This document shows positions 50,204-61,482 of a stretch of 64,000 bases of DNA, piece by piece. The notes under the pieces were generated by a model that saw only the letters and a program-made list of their open reading frames with translations, did not search any database and was not told where the DNA came from. The DNA is from Yarrowia lipolytica. Lineage: Eukaryota > Ascomycota > Dipodascomycetes > Dipodascales. Position 1 is the stretch's first letter. Every line of letters begins with the position of its first letter. The translations under genes and the position numbers were made by a program. The DNA is taken from contig NC_090773.1 of assembly GCF_001761485.1 (NCBI RefSeq), positions 1,178,001-1,242,000 of the forward strand, in the 5' to 3' direction.

Positions 50204-52216
50204 ATGGACAAAGAACTCATCAGCACAGTAAACAAGCTGCAGGATGCGCTGGCCACCGCGGGCCCGGCGTCCAACCCCATCGATCTGCCCCAGATCACGG
50301 TGGTGGGCTCGCAGTCGTCGGGCAAGTCCTCGGTGCTGGAGAACATTGTGGGCCGAGACTTTCTGCCCCGTGGCACCGGTATCGTCACGCGACGACCGCT
50401 GGTGCTGCAGCTCATCAACCGACGGCCCACTGACGAGCTGGGCGCCCAGAAAGACGTTTCCGGCGAACGAACCAACGAGACCAACGAGGACGAGTGGGGA
50501 GAGTTTCTGCACCTGCCCGGCAAAAAGTTCCACGACTTCAACGAAATCCGAAACGAAATCGTGCGCGAGACGGACGCCAAGACCGGCAAGAACCTGGGAA
50601 TTAGCTCCGTGCCCATCAACCTGCGTATCTACTCGCCCCACGTGCTGACCCTGACTCTGGTCGATCTGCCCGGTCTCACCAAGGTGCCTGTGGGCGACCA
50701 GCCCAAGGACATTGAGCGGCAGATCCGAGAAATGGTACTCAAGTTTGTCTCCTCGCCCAATGCCATCATTCTGTCCGTCACAGCCGCCAACACCGATCTG
50801 GCCAACTCGGACGGTCTGAAACTGGCTCGAGAAGTCGACCCCGAGGGAGCCCGAACCGTCGGAGTGCTCACCAAGATTGATCTGATGGACCAGGGAACTG
50901 ACGTGATTGATATTCTGGCCGGACGAGTCATCCCCCTCAGATACGGCTACGTGCCCGTTATCAACCGAGGACAGAAGGATATCACCTCCAACAAGAGTAT
51001 CAAGGCCGCCCTGGAGTACGAGAAGGACTTCTTTGAGAACCACCCCTCGTACAAGGCCAAGGCCCAGTACTGTGGTACTCCTTACCTTGCCAAAAAGCTC
51101 AACAACATTCTGATGCTGCACATCAAGGCGACTCTTCCAGACATTAAGGCCCGAATCGACAAGACTCTGCACAAGTACCGAACCGAGCTCGATCAGCTGG
51201 GACCCTCTACTCTTGGTTCCTCCTCCTCTATCGTTCTGAACATGATCACTGAGTTCTGCAACGAGTACCGAGCCGTTCTGGATGGTAAGGGACAAGAGGT
51301 AACTTCTCTGGAGCTTTCTGGAGGTGCCCGAATCTCGTTTGTGTTCCACGAGATTTACTCCAATGGTGTCAAGGCTCTAGACCCCTTTGACCAGATTAAG
51401 GATGTGGATATTCGAACCATTCTGTACAACTCTGCCGGTTCTTCGCCGTCACTGTTTGTAGGCACTGGCGCTTTCGAGGTGCTGGTCAAGAAGCAGATCA
51501 GACGATTCGAGGACCCCTCTCTGCGGTGTGTCACTCTTGTCTACGATGAATTGGTGCGAATCATCACCCAGATTCTCACCAAGCCTTCTTACCACCGATA
51601 CCCTGCTCTCAAGGAGAAGATCAACGCGGTAGTGATTGCCTTCCTGCGACAGTCTCTGGTGCCCACCAACAAGATGGTCACCGACACCATCAACGCCGAG
51701 GAGTCGTACATCAACACTGGTCATCCCGACCTGCTCAAGGGCTCTCAGGCCATGGCTATTGTGTCTGAGAAGATGGGCGGCACCACTGGCGTGCCCAAGG
51801 CCATCGACCCTGCCAACCCTGCGGCTGAGGAGTCCACCGGCTTCTTTTCGCAATTCTTTGCCTCCAAAAATAAAAAGCGACTTGCTGCCATGGAGCCCCC
51901 GCCAGCTGTTCTCAAGGCTTCTGGTACCATGACCGAGCGAGAGACTCTGGAGACGGAGGTGATCAAGCTGCTGATCCAGTCTTATTTCAACATTGTGCGA
52001 CGGACCGTGGCCGACATTATTCCCAAGGCTGTCATGTTGAAGCTGATTATGCATTCCAAGCAGGAGATTCAGAAGGAGCTGTTGGAGAACTTGTACAAGT
52101 CGGACAATCTGGACGACATGGTCAAGGAGAACGATTTCACTGTGCAGCGACGAAAGGAGTGCCAGAAGATGGTCGAGGCTCTTTCCAAGGCCGCTGAGAT
52201 TGTGCAGAGTGTATAG
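50204..52216 (+). CDS. VPS1: Dynamin-related GTPase Vps1
   Basis: This 670-residue dynamin-like GTPase is closest to Vps1, which acts in Golgi-to-vacuole sorting, endocytosis and peroxisome fission. The start [16 protein letters not shown] is near-identical to yeast Vps1. G1 is GSQSSGKSS (35-43), G2 is TRRPLVLQ with the conserved Thr, G3 is [14 protein letters not shown] and G4 is TKID. The stalk follows, then a shorter variable insert (about 530-575, the region replacing the PH domain of classical dynamin), and the C-terminal GTPase effector domain (about 580-665). It lacks PH and proline-rich domains, as all fungal Vps1 and Dnm1 proteins do. It is slightly shorter than budding yeast (704), mostly in the insert. 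Confidence 0.96.
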   Translation: MDKELISTVNKLQDALATAGPASNPIDLPQITVVGSQSSGKSSVLENIVGRDFLPRGTGIVTRRPLVLQLINRRPTDELGAQKDVSGERTNETNEDEWGEFLHLPGKKFHDFNEIRNEIVRETDAKTGKNLGISSVPINLRIYSPHVLTLTLVDLPGLTKVPVGDQPKDIERQIREMVLKFVSSPNAIILSVTAANTDLANSDGLKLAREVDPEGARTVGVLTKIDLMDQGTDVIDILAGRVIPLRYGYVPVINRGQKDITSNKSIKAALEYEKDFFENHPSYKAKAQYCGTPYLAKKLNNILMLHIKATLPDIKARIDKTLHKYRTELDQLGPSTLGSSSSIVLNMITEFCNEYRAVLDGKGQEVTSLELSGGARISFVFHEIYSNGVKALDPFDQIKDVDIRTILYNSAGSSPSLFVGTGAFEVLVKKQIRRFEDPSLRCVTLVYDELVRIITQILTKPSYHRYPALKEKINAVVIAFLRQSLVPTNKMVTDTINAEESYINTGHPDLLKGSQAMAIVSEKMGGTTGVPKAIDPANPAAEESTGFFSQFFASKNKKRLAAMEPPPAVLKASGTMTERETLETEVIKLLIQSYFNIVRRTVADIIPKAVMLKLIMHSKQEIQKELLENLYKSDNLDDMVKENDFTVQRRKECQKMVEALSKAAEIVQSV

Positions 52217-53508
52217 ATAGAGCAGAGCACCTAATTAGAGATGGATTAATGAATTATGAGGTTAGATTGGTGGCCCGTAGGCCAATGCAGGGGTGTAACT
52301 GAGAAGCACAGTGCAGACGAGTACAACAACTGTTCGAGTACAAGTACATACTGTACTTGTCTAAAAAGAGCTAAACAGAATCATGTCTTGTGTGAATATG
52401 TCAAATGTGCGATATGCCAACTGTGCGATATGACAAATGTGCGATATGACAAATGTGCGATATGGCGCAATCTTGTTGCAGTACCAACTATCGTACAGTA
52501 TCAGTGTTTATGGTCGTAGAACGGGGGACAAGCAAACATCTGGTACATGTACTGGTACTACAGTAACCACCAAAAACCGAGTTATTAGTCATATCGGACA
52601 AGAGATGAATCGATATGACTCTACAGGACTGATCTTCTTATACGTACTGTACTGTACCTCTCATGTCAACGCTGCATGAGCAAAACTGTATAATTGAGTG
52701 TGCGATACACATTATCGCCGATGGTTGCTGTCTATATTTGGTGTGGCGAGCGTGGAAAGAGAGAGCGGATGTTTGTGTATATTAGTCAGCATTCGTAGCG
52801 GGTGAACGCTCCATTATTTAGCCGTCGTGTACACGTTCTGCTCGTTCGCCATACGTCTCGTGTTCCCCTCTTTTGGTGCCAGTATGCTACTAAATTATAC
52901 ACAGTATCTGCAGATTGAGCACCTGACATTGATACATCTAACGTAACTAAAAAAAAAAGCAGAGAAAGGGAGAATAGTGTGGCACACGCACGCACAAGAG
53001 CAGCTCCTTTTGAAGTCTGTCCAAAGTTTATTGGGTGGGTGGAGCGGAGGCGCAGGGTGTAGTGACGGGTGTGTTTTGCGGGTGTGTTTCTGTGTTTTCG
53101 TGTTGTTGGAGCCCCGGTGGTCGTTCTATACCTGCCTCTTCTGCAGTATTTATTTGTACTTGTACTTGTACTTGTAGCCATAGCCAAAGCCATATTGTAT
53201 CACCCCTTTAAACTATCGCCCCACGCCTGCATGGTCACAAATCTGGGTCTACCGTGCAATATAGTGTACTGAGTTGGTCAGTTGGGACAAGCGTGAAAAT
53301 AATACAAAGCCCCGTCGTCCCCACTTGCTGAAGCTCGATAGCAGCGGTGTCGCCTTCTCTTCTGCCAGAGATCCCATTGCCACATTTCAAGCAAATTGCA
53401 ATCGCCACTCAGACCACATCTGCACCATCTTGCATCTAAAACAGTGGTCGAAACACTACCGTGAGAAAACATCTCGGAGCTACACCATCTATCCACCACA
53501 CCACGACC
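52217..53508. other. Intergenic region between VPS1 and RING gene
   Basis: No gene is supported. A four-copy 16-bp repeat lies at 52407-52470 and a TTGTACTTG repeat near 53153-53176. The leader just before 53509 is C/A-rich. Confidence 0.5.
52407..52470. repeat. 16-bp tandem repeat x4
   Basis: Four head-to-tail 16-bp units starting GTGCGATATG; the two central copies are identical (ending ACAAAT) and the outer copies differ in the last six bases. It begins about 190 bp after the VPS1 stop codon. Confidence 0.93.
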
Positions 53509-54933
53509 ATGTTCAACCTGACGGACCACAAATTCCGTGAGAGGGTGGAGGACAACGTGCGGGCCCGAAGCGCCCTGCTGCGCAACAGCTGCTCCACCTG
53601 CTCCTACCAGTCGGTCGACAGACGGGCCTACGGCTGGAGAAGCACCTCCTCCAAAACCCGGCTCTTCTCCAGAGACAACCTGCGCAACATCAGCTACACC
53701 CGGCTGATCGGAGGCATGGCGCTCTTTGTGTCGCTCAGCTTCGCCATCAACTACCTGCTACTCATGTCCTTTGGGGCCTCTCCTGTTCCCGGGGGACTCA
53801 CCGGCGGCTTCCGGCTCACCCCCATGGTCCCGGGCACAGCGCCACCCGGAGGAGCGCCCATTCTCACAAACACAGCGCTCATCATCTCGCCAAATTCGGA
53901 CTTTGTGGTGCCTGCCCGAATGGCCGCTTTCGGAAGAGGACTCATGATGGACGAGTTTGAAACGACCGTTGATGAGACAGAGAAGCAAGCCAGAGATGCC
54001 CAAGAGACAGACAAACTCGCGCACGACATTGCCGAACACTTTCCGACCGGAATTTCAGACGGAACCCCCATCCTGATTCCCCCCAACAGACGCAAGGAGC
54101 CCACAGTCAACGCACCTCTCAGAGGCGAGATCGAGGTGGTCGGAGGAGATGCATGTGGATCGGGTAAGCACCGCAACCTAACAGACAAGATTGCGCTCGT
54201 CATGAGAGGAGGCTGCTCGTTCTACGACAAGGTGCTGACGATCCAGGGCTGGAACGCCAAGGCCGTTATTGTGGGAGACAACCAGTACAACCGAGGGCTG
54301 GTGACCATGTACTCCACCAACGATACTGACATGTGCCAGGTGCCAGCCATGTTTGTGTCTCGAGCCTCATTCGAGCTGCTGTCTACCGAAGATGAAGTGA
54401 GCATAATTCCTGGCCCTTCGGCTACCCCAGCTCTAGACACTATTTTGTTTCTGCTCATCTCGCCCATCTGCTCGCTCTCAATCATTTATCTCATGGTATC
54501 TGTGCATCGATACTTTACACAGCTGACTCGACGTGCCCCCAAGCGAGCTGTTAAACAGCTTCCTGTCCGAGTCTGGATGGGCCAAGGAGTCCATTCTCCG
54601 ACTGTAAGGGGCAAAACACAAGGCAACAACTCGTCTTCGGGAGTTCTGGAAAGTGTAGAACCCACCTCTACGGCTGCTGCTGCTCTGGAAGACTCTCCCG
54701 AGCCTCCGTCCACACATTCCGACAAGGTATGGGTGTCGTCTGACGAGTGTATCATCTGCCTGGAGGAGTTCACAGTGGGCGAGTCGCGGGTGATGCAGTT
54801 GCCTTGTGGGCACGATTTCCACGAGGAGTGTATCCAGCGATGGTTGACTACGCAGCAGCGAACCTGTCCCATTTGCAAGCACGATATTACTCAGCCCATG
54901 AGCTCTCCCGGTGAGACCACTCCTTTGGTTTAA
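53509..54933 (+). CDS. PA-TM-RING E3 ubiquitin ligase
   Basis: This 474-residue membrane protein has the layout of Goliath/RNF13-type ligases. A basic N-terminal tail precedes TM1 (66-88, signal anchor). A protease-associated luminal domain follows (about 200-290, with DKIALVMRGGCSFYDKV), then TM2 (309-332), a Ser/Pro-rich cytosolic linker, and a RING-H2 finger at 414-456. In the finger the order C-x2-C, C-x-H-x2-H-x2-C, C-x2-C (CIICLEEF..LPCGHDFHEEC..CPIC) is complete, so it should bind an E2 enzyme. Family members act in endosome, Golgi or vacuole membranes; no substrate can be inferred here. The frame is open to a GTG at 53461, but the ATG at 53509 has an A at -3 and is preferred. Confidence 0.88.
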   Translation: MFNLTDHKFRERVEDNVRARSALLRNSCSTCSYQSVDRRAYGWRSTSSKTRLFSRDNLRNISYTRLIGGMALFVSLSFAINYLLLMSFGASPVPGGLTGGFRLTPMVPGTAPPGGAPILTNTALIISPNSDFVVPARMAAFGRGLMMDEFETTVDETEKQARDAQETDKLAHDIAEHFPTGISDGTPILIPPNRRKEPTVNAPLRGEIEVVGGDACGSGKHRNLTDKIALVMRGGCSFYDKVLTIQGWNAKAVIVGDNQYNRGLVTMYSTNDTDMCQVPAMFVSRASFELLSTEDEVSIIPGPSATPALDTILFLLISPICSLSIIYLMVSVHRYFTQLTRRAPKRAVKQLPVRVWMGQGVHSPTVRGKTQGNNSSSGVLESVEPTSTAAAALEDSPEPPSTHSDKVWVSSDECIICLEEFTVGESRVMQLPCGHDFHEECIQRWLTTQQRTCPICKHDITQPMSSPGETTPLV

Positions 54934-56292
54934 GATGAGTAAGAGACAGCATAGCCGAGGATGCACCCCAGCAGGTGCTTATGACTGACACGATATATTT
55001 ATTTACCCGGTAGGGGTACAAAGTAGCTAATTGACGAAAATGGATCCAGTGGTATAGTGGTGCAACCAACTAGAATGACGCGATCAGACCAGAGGATGCT
55101 AATTTTGATGTTGATAATATGCGACGATAAAGGATGAAGATGGCCCAGAAACGAATGTCACGGAAACAGACAATACCATTGTTTGTTAACCAGACTAATT
55201 ACCCCGTACAGTTACAAGTACTAATTAGTTTTGTGCCTGGAACTAGTGTGACTCCACTGCACCCTTTCATTTGCCTTCCATGGTCTTAACTCAGGGATTC
55301 AGCCCACCTGGTTTGAACCTCTTGCTCAGACTCGGGGAAATGGTTCTTATGGGGTCCTGAATTTCCCGCAACATCGTGATCATGAATTGATCATCTGCCA
55401 TGCTACGCGAGCAGAAGTCTACCTCAACATCGGGCTCTTGTTGATCGTTATCGTCCGAGATCTAATGGCCCTTCGATGTGATTCATTCACTCGACTACAA
55501 TGACGAATGTTTGGTGCTTCGACTGTCAGATGGTTTGGATGCGCACGGGCTGTTGAATTATCGTATCGTACTTGACACATGCAGGACTTGGACTTGGCTT
55601 CTGGGTTTACACCACTTCGAGGTGTAATTTCAGCGACTTTGATCGGACTGAGTTAGCACGAGTACTCGTACTCGCTTGGTAAGCGTTGACAGGTTGCCGT
55701 TGTCGGACTTGGCGTCGTCGGATTTGACCGAGAGACCACCTTGTCCAGAAACGGCACAAGAAGAGTACAGTATATATAGTGTGGACCGGAGCCGACAGCG
55801 ATTTACAGCTCGCACAGCATGAGCACGTGCCGTGAGGGTCCCGTTTCAGGCCCATGTCTCTACTGGTACGATTGAACTGTATGCTAAAAAGAGGGTAATC
55901 GAGAGATTCGCCACAGCGGAGTCTACTTGTAGATTGGCTGCATCAAAGGGTGGAGAAGGGTGTGAACCCGGGCGGAAGACGTCTTTCTGAGGCGTTAAGA
56001 GACGAAACATCAATCAATAGAAGCATCGCGACTCTCTAGAGCCGGGTTGCAGCCCCATCCGTCTCCTCCAACGCCCTCAAAACGGCGTCTCAAAGTTCCA
56101 ATTCACCTGACAGGGCCAACAATAAGCCTCGCACTCTCTGTCTCTCCCAGTGCAGCTACTCTAAGCGTAAATTGTACCCTGGTGCATACGGAGGTGCACC
56201 TCTGACGAACATTTACCCAGTGCTACACCTTCACTCTGCGCAGCACGCTCATCTCCACACCACACCACGCCCCACCACCAAGCGCACAAATA
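54934..56292. other. Intergenic region between RING and bZIP genes
   Basis: About 1.36 kb with no supported gene. A tRNA-like D-arm phrase near 55045-55060 lacks the rest of a cloverleaf. A TATATATAG element lies near 55772. The last 80 bp before 56293 are C/A-rich leader. Confidence 0.5.
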
Positions 56293-57264
56293 ATGGACTT
56301 TTACTTCCAGCCTAATGGCCAGCCCTCCATGGGCAACGGCCAGATGGTCAGCGGGCACTCGGGCCACACCCTCAACATGCCCAACGGCCAGCAGCAGCAG
56401 CACCATCTCCACAACGATGCCAGCACCATGCACTCCCACCATATGCTGGACGCCAACGGAAACCACATCATCCCCGCGGTGGTGTCGCCTCCCAACAACT
56501 TTGACGCCATCGACTGCTCGCCGGACGCCCTGGACTGCCAGATTAAGGACGAGCAGTTCGGCTTCACCAACCCCGCGCACCAGCAGCAGCAGCAGCCGCA
56601 GCTCTTCGACATGAACAACATGGGCCACATGGACTCTACTAACCCTTCCAACAACGGCGGCGAGATTCCCGACGACCAGATGCAGGCCAACGAGCTCGAC
56701 GACGACCTCACAACCAAGCGAAAGGCTCAAAACCGAGCAGCGCAGCGGGCGTTCCGAGAACGGCGAGAACAGCGCCTCAAGGAGCTGGAGGACAAGGTCG
56801 CCGAGGTTGAGCAGGAGCGAGAGCGTCTTGCTTCCGAAAACGAGCGTCTTAAGCGGGAAAACACAGTCATCACCACCGAAAACAAGGTGCTCATGGAGAC
56901 GGCCGTTTCCAAGGGCCCCTCCTCCCCGGACCCCACACAACCTCCTATTGGCAAGGCCAACTTCCCCTACAAGCAGCTGCAGGAGATGCGGGCCAAGACC
57001 CAGGAGACTATCCTTGGTGGTCACGAGCCTCCCGGAGATAAGAACCTCAAGATCATCTACCAGAGCGAGGTCAGCAACGATACCATGCTAGGAGCGGCCG
57101 CCGTCTGGGACACGATAGCCAAGCACGCCGAGGAGGAGGAGTTCGACATTGATCTTGTTGCCCAGCTCATCCAGGGTCATCAGCGATGTGAAGGCTTCGG
57201 CCCCGTTTTCCCTCTCAAGGTTGTGGAGGATGCTATTCGGGAGGCCATTCGACAGTACGTTTAG
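56293..57264 (+). CDS. Yap/AP-1-like bZIP transcription factor
   Basis: This 323-residue nuclear factor has a His/Gln/Asn-rich N-terminal half and a bZIP at about 142-200. The basic region KRKAQNRAAQRAFRERREQR contains NxxAQxxFR, the fungal Yap/Pap1 signature that binds TTA(C/G)TAA-type sites. A leucine zipper with heptads follows (LKELEDKVAEVEQER). The C-terminal 70 residues (AVWDTIAKHAEEEEFDIDLVAQLIQ..CEGFGPVFPLKVV) resemble the conserved end of Yap3/Fcr3-type members. It has a single C-terminal cysteine, so it lacks the two cysteine-rich domains used for redox sensing by Yap1. I therefore do not call it the oxidative-stress Yap1; its target process is unknown. Confidence 0.88.
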   Translation: MDFYFQPNGQPSMGNGQMVSGHSGHTLNMPNGQQQQHHLHNDASTMHSHHMLDANGNHIIPAVVSPPNNFDAIDCSPDALDCQIKDEQFGFTNPAHQQQQQPQLFDMNNMGHMDSTNPSNNGGEIPDDQMQANELDDDLTTKRKAQNRAAQRAFRERREQRLKELEDKVAEVEQERERLASENERLKRENTVITTENKVLMETAVSKGPSSPDPTQPPIGKANFPYKQLQEMRAKTQETILGGHEPPGDKNLKIIYQSEVSNDTMLGAAAVWDTIAKHAEEEEFDIDLVAQLIQGHQRCEGFGPVFPLKVVEDAIREAIRQYV

Positions 57265-57821
57265 ATGTGGCCATGGTTGCGTCTAATTAAGTGTACTGTA
57301 TCGGAAAGAGCTGGCCGTGGGTGTCAGTTATATATATATCAAGTGCCCGTCTTGTGTCTGGAGCGACTAGCTAAGCATTTAGCCGTTCCGATGCCGGGGT
57401 GCAATTCTTGAATGCAGTGAGTTTTTATTAGTGAATCCGGAGTGTGCGCAGTAGTCGTAGACAGCTCCTTAGGGGAGTGCGTACTGTATCCGTTCCACTA
57501 CTTGTAGTTGAGGTGGTGGTCTTACTACTTGTAGTAATAGTCCCTGACAGCATTAAAGGTGCATTTAATACAACATAAACGATTACTAATCAAATGGGGG
57601 AAAAGCCGAATCGAATAGGTAGGGCTAATATCAGCTATATTAATCATGATCACATTTTTCTTCCATCTTTTCAGCCCTCGTACCCGTCACGCCAACTTCA
57701 CCCTCTGATATCCAGTCAAAATAAAGTTCACTCGTCAATCGTGCACCTCCCAAAAGTCGCATCACCAAGTTCACCAGAAACACAGCAGCACAGTCAAGCA
57801 CCATTATTCATCACACACATC
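57265..57821. other. Intergenic region between bZIP and SFH1
   Basis: This 557-bp interval contains TATATATATA near 57331, several ACTTGTAG/CTACTTGTAG words near 57498-57535 and a C/A-rich leader. An in-frame ATG at 57594 would extend SFH1 by 76 residues, but the extension has no family similarity. Confidence 0.5.
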
Positions 57822-58919
57822 ATGTCAGGACTCCCCCAGGCCCTGGCGAGCGGCTTTGCTGCACGTGTCCGAGAAGGTGGCACCACGCTATACATCAACA
57901 CAACGCCCATGTTGCGATCGGCGCGTCACAACACGGCGGTCAACTACGCCGAGTTTGAGGAGGACTTTGATGCCAACGACTTTGAGGACGACGACGACGA
58001 CGATCAGTCGCAGAGGGAATCACGTGACGGATCAGAGGAGGCGGAAGGCGACGAGGATGGAACCAAGAAGGAGGAGCAGGACAAGTTTGCCGGACTCAAG
58101 GCTCCTCTGGTGTCCAACGAGCCCAAGCGAGCTGCTCCTCCCGTGCGGCCGGTCATGTACCCTCAGGAGGTTCTCGAAGAGCTGTCACAGGTCAAGGAGC
58201 CTACCCTGATTCCAATTCGCGTGGCGGTCGAGAATATTGATGTGTTCCGAGTGCAGGACTTCTTTCTGTGGGACGCCGACGAGAAGATTCTCACTCCCGA
58301 GCAGTTTGCAACCCTGACGTGTGCAGATCTCGACGTTCCCATTGGATACTCGGCCCAGATGTCAGCCCAGATCAAGAAGCAGCTTGCTGAATACACAGCC
58401 GCCCCCGCTCTGCCCAAAGACGTTGAAGTGCATGTCATTGTGGAGTTGGCGGTCACCGTGGACAAGATTGTCTACGAAGATAAATTCGAGTGGGACCTGA
58501 GCGGCGAGTACGCGACTCCTCAGGAGTTTGCACGAACCGTGGTCCAGGATCTCGGTCTGGGTCAGGAGTTCTACCCAGCCATCACCTACCAGCTATACGA
58601 GACTCTGGGCAAACTACAAAAGGCTTGGTTGGAGCGAAGTATTCCTCTGGACGTCGACAACCGGGCCGCTTTTGGCCTTGAGGCTGGCCTTCGTGTCGAC
58701 CAGGACAATCTGGGAGAGTCGTGGGTTCCCAGAGTGGAGGAGATGACGCCCGAGGAGATGCAAAAGCGAGAGATGGAGCGAGACCGATCGTCGCGACGTC
58801 TCAAGCGAGAAAGCGCACGAATGGCCGAGGTGCCTTATGTCGATCTCGACAGCTTGTATTCTAGAAAGCGACGACGACGATTTGATGAGGACAGCAGGAG
58901 CGGCAGTCCCATGTGGTAG
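57822..58919 (+). CDS. SFH1: RSC chromatin-remodelling subunit Sfh1 (SNF5 family)
   Basis: This 365-residue SNF5/INI1-family core subunit of the RSC remodeller is matched to yeast Sfh1 along its length. The N-terminus reads PQALASGFAARV then NTAVNYAEFEEDF, where Sfh1 has PQAYISNF and VVNYAEY. A strongly acidic patch follows (about 50-80). The two SNF5 repeats lie at about 125-190 (LIPIRVAVENIDVFRVQDFFLWD) and 200-270 (VIVELAVTVDKIVYEDKFEWDLSGEYATPQEFARTVVQDLGL). The C-terminal signature is GLRVDQDNLGESWVPRVEEMTPEEMQKREMERDRSSRRLKRE. The ATG at 57822 is chosen over 57594 because the family N-terminus begins here. Confidence 0.93.
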   Translation: MSGLPQALASGFAARVREGGTTLYINTTPMLRSARHNTAVNYAEFEEDFDANDFEDDDDDDQSQRESRDGSEEAEGDEDGTKKEEQDKFAGLKAPLVSNEPKRAAPPVRPVMYPQEVLEELSQVKEPTLIPIRVAVENIDVFRVQDFFLWDADEKILTPEQFATLTCADLDVPIGYSAQMSAQIKKQLAEYTAAPALPKDVEVHVIVELAVTVDKIVYEDKFEWDLSGEYATPQEFARTVVQDLGLGQEFYPAITYQLYETLGKLQKAWLERSIPLDVDNRAAFGLEAGLRVDQDNLGESWVPRVEEMTPEEMQKREMERDRSSRRLKRESARMAEVPYVDLDSLYSRKRRRRFDEDSRSGSPMW

Positions 58920-59246
58920 TGGCCCTACTTGCTGCTGGGATTGGTTATGTACAATAATATTAACAAGGTGATTGGATTTGGTTTGTGCGGTGCACCGCAG
59001 AATGTAGACCTCGGTCTACTTGGAGCAAGGAGTTATGGACGGCATGAATGTATATACAAGTACACTGTCGGCAACTTACTCGACATGTGTGCTTGTCTCG
59101 TGTGCTTCACGGCCGAGTCGGAGCCACCCCCACGGCAGTTATTCATGCAATAGGTCTTAACACGTCTTCTGAAATCCACCTTTGGCAACGTTCATTCCAT
59201 TAGGGGACCCCCACCTTTGCGAAAGTGGGTCTCTGGGGATTGATAA

Positions 59247-59267
59247 GGGGGGGGGGGGGGGGGGGGG
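59247..59267 (+). repeat. 21-base guanine run
   Basis: An uninterrupted run of 21 G on the plus strand, about 330 bp after the SFH1 stop codon. Such runs are rare, prone to slippage and able to form G-quadruplexes. Its exact length may be affected by sequencing error. Confidence 0.9.
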
Positions 59268-59602
59268 TTAGAGGGAACGGTCGAGACTGTTGAGTGGATG
59301 TACTAAGAACTGCATGACTAAGAGCATGGCCCAGATTGTACAGTAGCCAGACAGTATTTTTAGTCACCGCATGCCCGTACATACATGTACAGCATCAGTA
59401 CTCGTACCTCGCTCTTCCCCACGAGCTGCATGCCATCCATCCATCATCGTACATACACGCTTTAGCGTCCAGGGTGCATTCGCCATGGGCTGCCGTGTTC
59501 GATCCTCGGTTATCGGGCGTTTGAGGAAGTAGAGCAACTACCGACGAGTGATCCAGCTCATTCGCCTATTTGTAGTATGTGTCAATATCAGCTCTGTAGA
59601 TG

Positions 59603-60434
59603 GGTGTTACAGGACCAACTAGCCGGACGTGCCGATTTAGAACGTCTCAAGTTGATACTAATCCCAGGGGCGTTCTAGTGTGGTTTTCGGTGGGTCTTAT
59701 CACGACTTTTTCCATCTCCTCCTTATATTCCCGTCTCTTTCCGTGTCTGGTAAAGAGTTATAGGTGTCGTATGCATCCTGGTTCATGGAGATCTCAGAGT
59801 TGGTAAGCATGAAAGCGACTTGCGAATACGAACACCGTATCAGAAGTACGACGATCCAATTCGACCGTCGGCAGCATGTCTCCGTAACCAAGTAGACTCG
59901 TTATCCGACAAGAACGCGCGACTCTATCGGCCGGAGGATCACGGACCTTTATCCTTTAAGGCTCAACAGATACAAGGTCTAATAGGTCCAGACTTAGACT
60001 CGACACTAATGGATATAGATGACGTGCAAAGGGACGAAATACCGTTTTGTGTATCTCTTGCAGAGCGTGCGCAAACGTTGATAACGAGCCAGGCCGCTCT
60101 TGGACGTGGCTGCTGAGCTGCTATCTCTGAGTCCGTTGATCCGTTATCTTGACTCGCATGGACAAAAGAAGATGTGAGGAAGCAGGAACATTGGCAAGGT
60201 GACATTCAAAGAGTCGTATTTTTAGTCGAAGCGTTTTCGCGATGGTGTGTGGAGTCCGGGGTAATGGAATGGGAGCACGCACCATCTCATCAGGCATGCA
60301 AAAGTCTGGGTAACCCCACAAACGCCTTGTTTGGGTCGCCTGATGGTGGTTTTTACCGGCCCAGAACAAAGACGGTGGCTGAGCGCATGCGAGCAGAGTC
60401 CGGGGTCGCGTTTTTTTGTTTCGGCGTCCCCTAG
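59603..60434 (+). other. Unassigned coding-like relic, possibly from a mobile element
   Basis: Two neighbouring plus-strand frames (about 59820-60116 and 60174-60434) read like protein sequence: mixed hydrophobic and charged segments such as DEIPFCVSLAERAQTL and VVFLVEAFSRWCVESG. They use ATA, TTA, CTA and GTA codons that the host genes here avoid. About 220 bp upstream, a TGTTACA phrase (59603) resembles the ends of fungal LTR elements. No reverse transcriptase, integrase, transposase or zinc knuckle is seen. If it is a mobile-element remnant it is broken, short and old; family not determined. Chance open frames remain possible. Confidence 0.25.
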
Positions 60435-61482
60435 CGTCTCATCGTTGGACCATAGGTTCCATTCTGCCCCATAACGTGCCATGTCTTTCCTTATATACTG
60501 TGGGATGTAACCTTGGAGATGCGACGCTACACTGCCACTAAGATTACGGTTGAAAGCTAAAGACGATGGATTGTGGAGAGAACGAAAGACAGATTGCGGA
60601 GATCAATGTGGGGCGAAAAAGAGGGGCGCGCGCTTCCAGGAACTACTTTGCGGCTGGTGGGGCCAGATAAACAATCACCTATACAGCCGCCGGTCCGTAT
60701 CTTGGAACGTAACAATAGCAAAGTAACATTCCAGCATAACAGTTCAGTTGAGCCGCACGAAAAAACGGGTCATAATAAAAAATGAGAGACAAACAGGAGC
60801 CGCCGCTAACTCGCTAACCTCTTGTAGATACGGCTGATTATATCGCGTAATGGCATGTCAGAGGACGTATCGGTGCATTCGACACCATGGACTGTCCTAC
60901 TCGCTCACTCAACCGACTTGGTCGCAAGTGGATTACGCGATATGCACAGTTTTTCATTTGTCGGGTTTCGTTTGTTGGCTATTACGGAAAAATACATACA
61001 ATAGACGCTCGTGCAGACGAGGACAGGATAGATGCATGACCTGTAGGATACATTGGAGAGGTACCACGAAGAAAAAAAAGCACAAGATATTTTAGTTCCC
61101 CCCACAGAAAGATGGACAAGGCGGGTAAACCGAGATGTTCATGGCTGTCAACGTGCCGAGACCTCCTGATTCAGGGCTGCTTGTGTGTCGCGAGCGTCTC
61201 CGAATGCCAAACAGTCAGCCGTTCCCCAGAGCGCATCTCATGTAACAGCGGATATATTAATTTTTGCATGCGCTAGCGTATCGAGAGTGCGAGTAAGCCA
61301 GTAAACCAGCTTCACAGGAGGCCACATGGGCGGTCGGACAACTGATCAGCTATCTACGAGGGCTATTCCGCCGCCCCTGAAACAAGAAACTGCCTATCTA
61401 ATCTGGTACATGGGCGTATCACATCGCCACGGCCGATAGTCCGGGGAAGATTGCATGACACGCCACCACAACCGTTGTCGCA

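Noticed and set aside
55041-55070. Phrase like a tRNA D arm (GTGGTATAGTGG)
   Set aside because: No matching acceptor stem, anticodon arm or TTC T-loop follows.
59480-59530. TTCGATC with partly pairing flanks, like a tRNA T arm
   Set aside because: One mismatch in the stem and no acceptor or D arm upstream.
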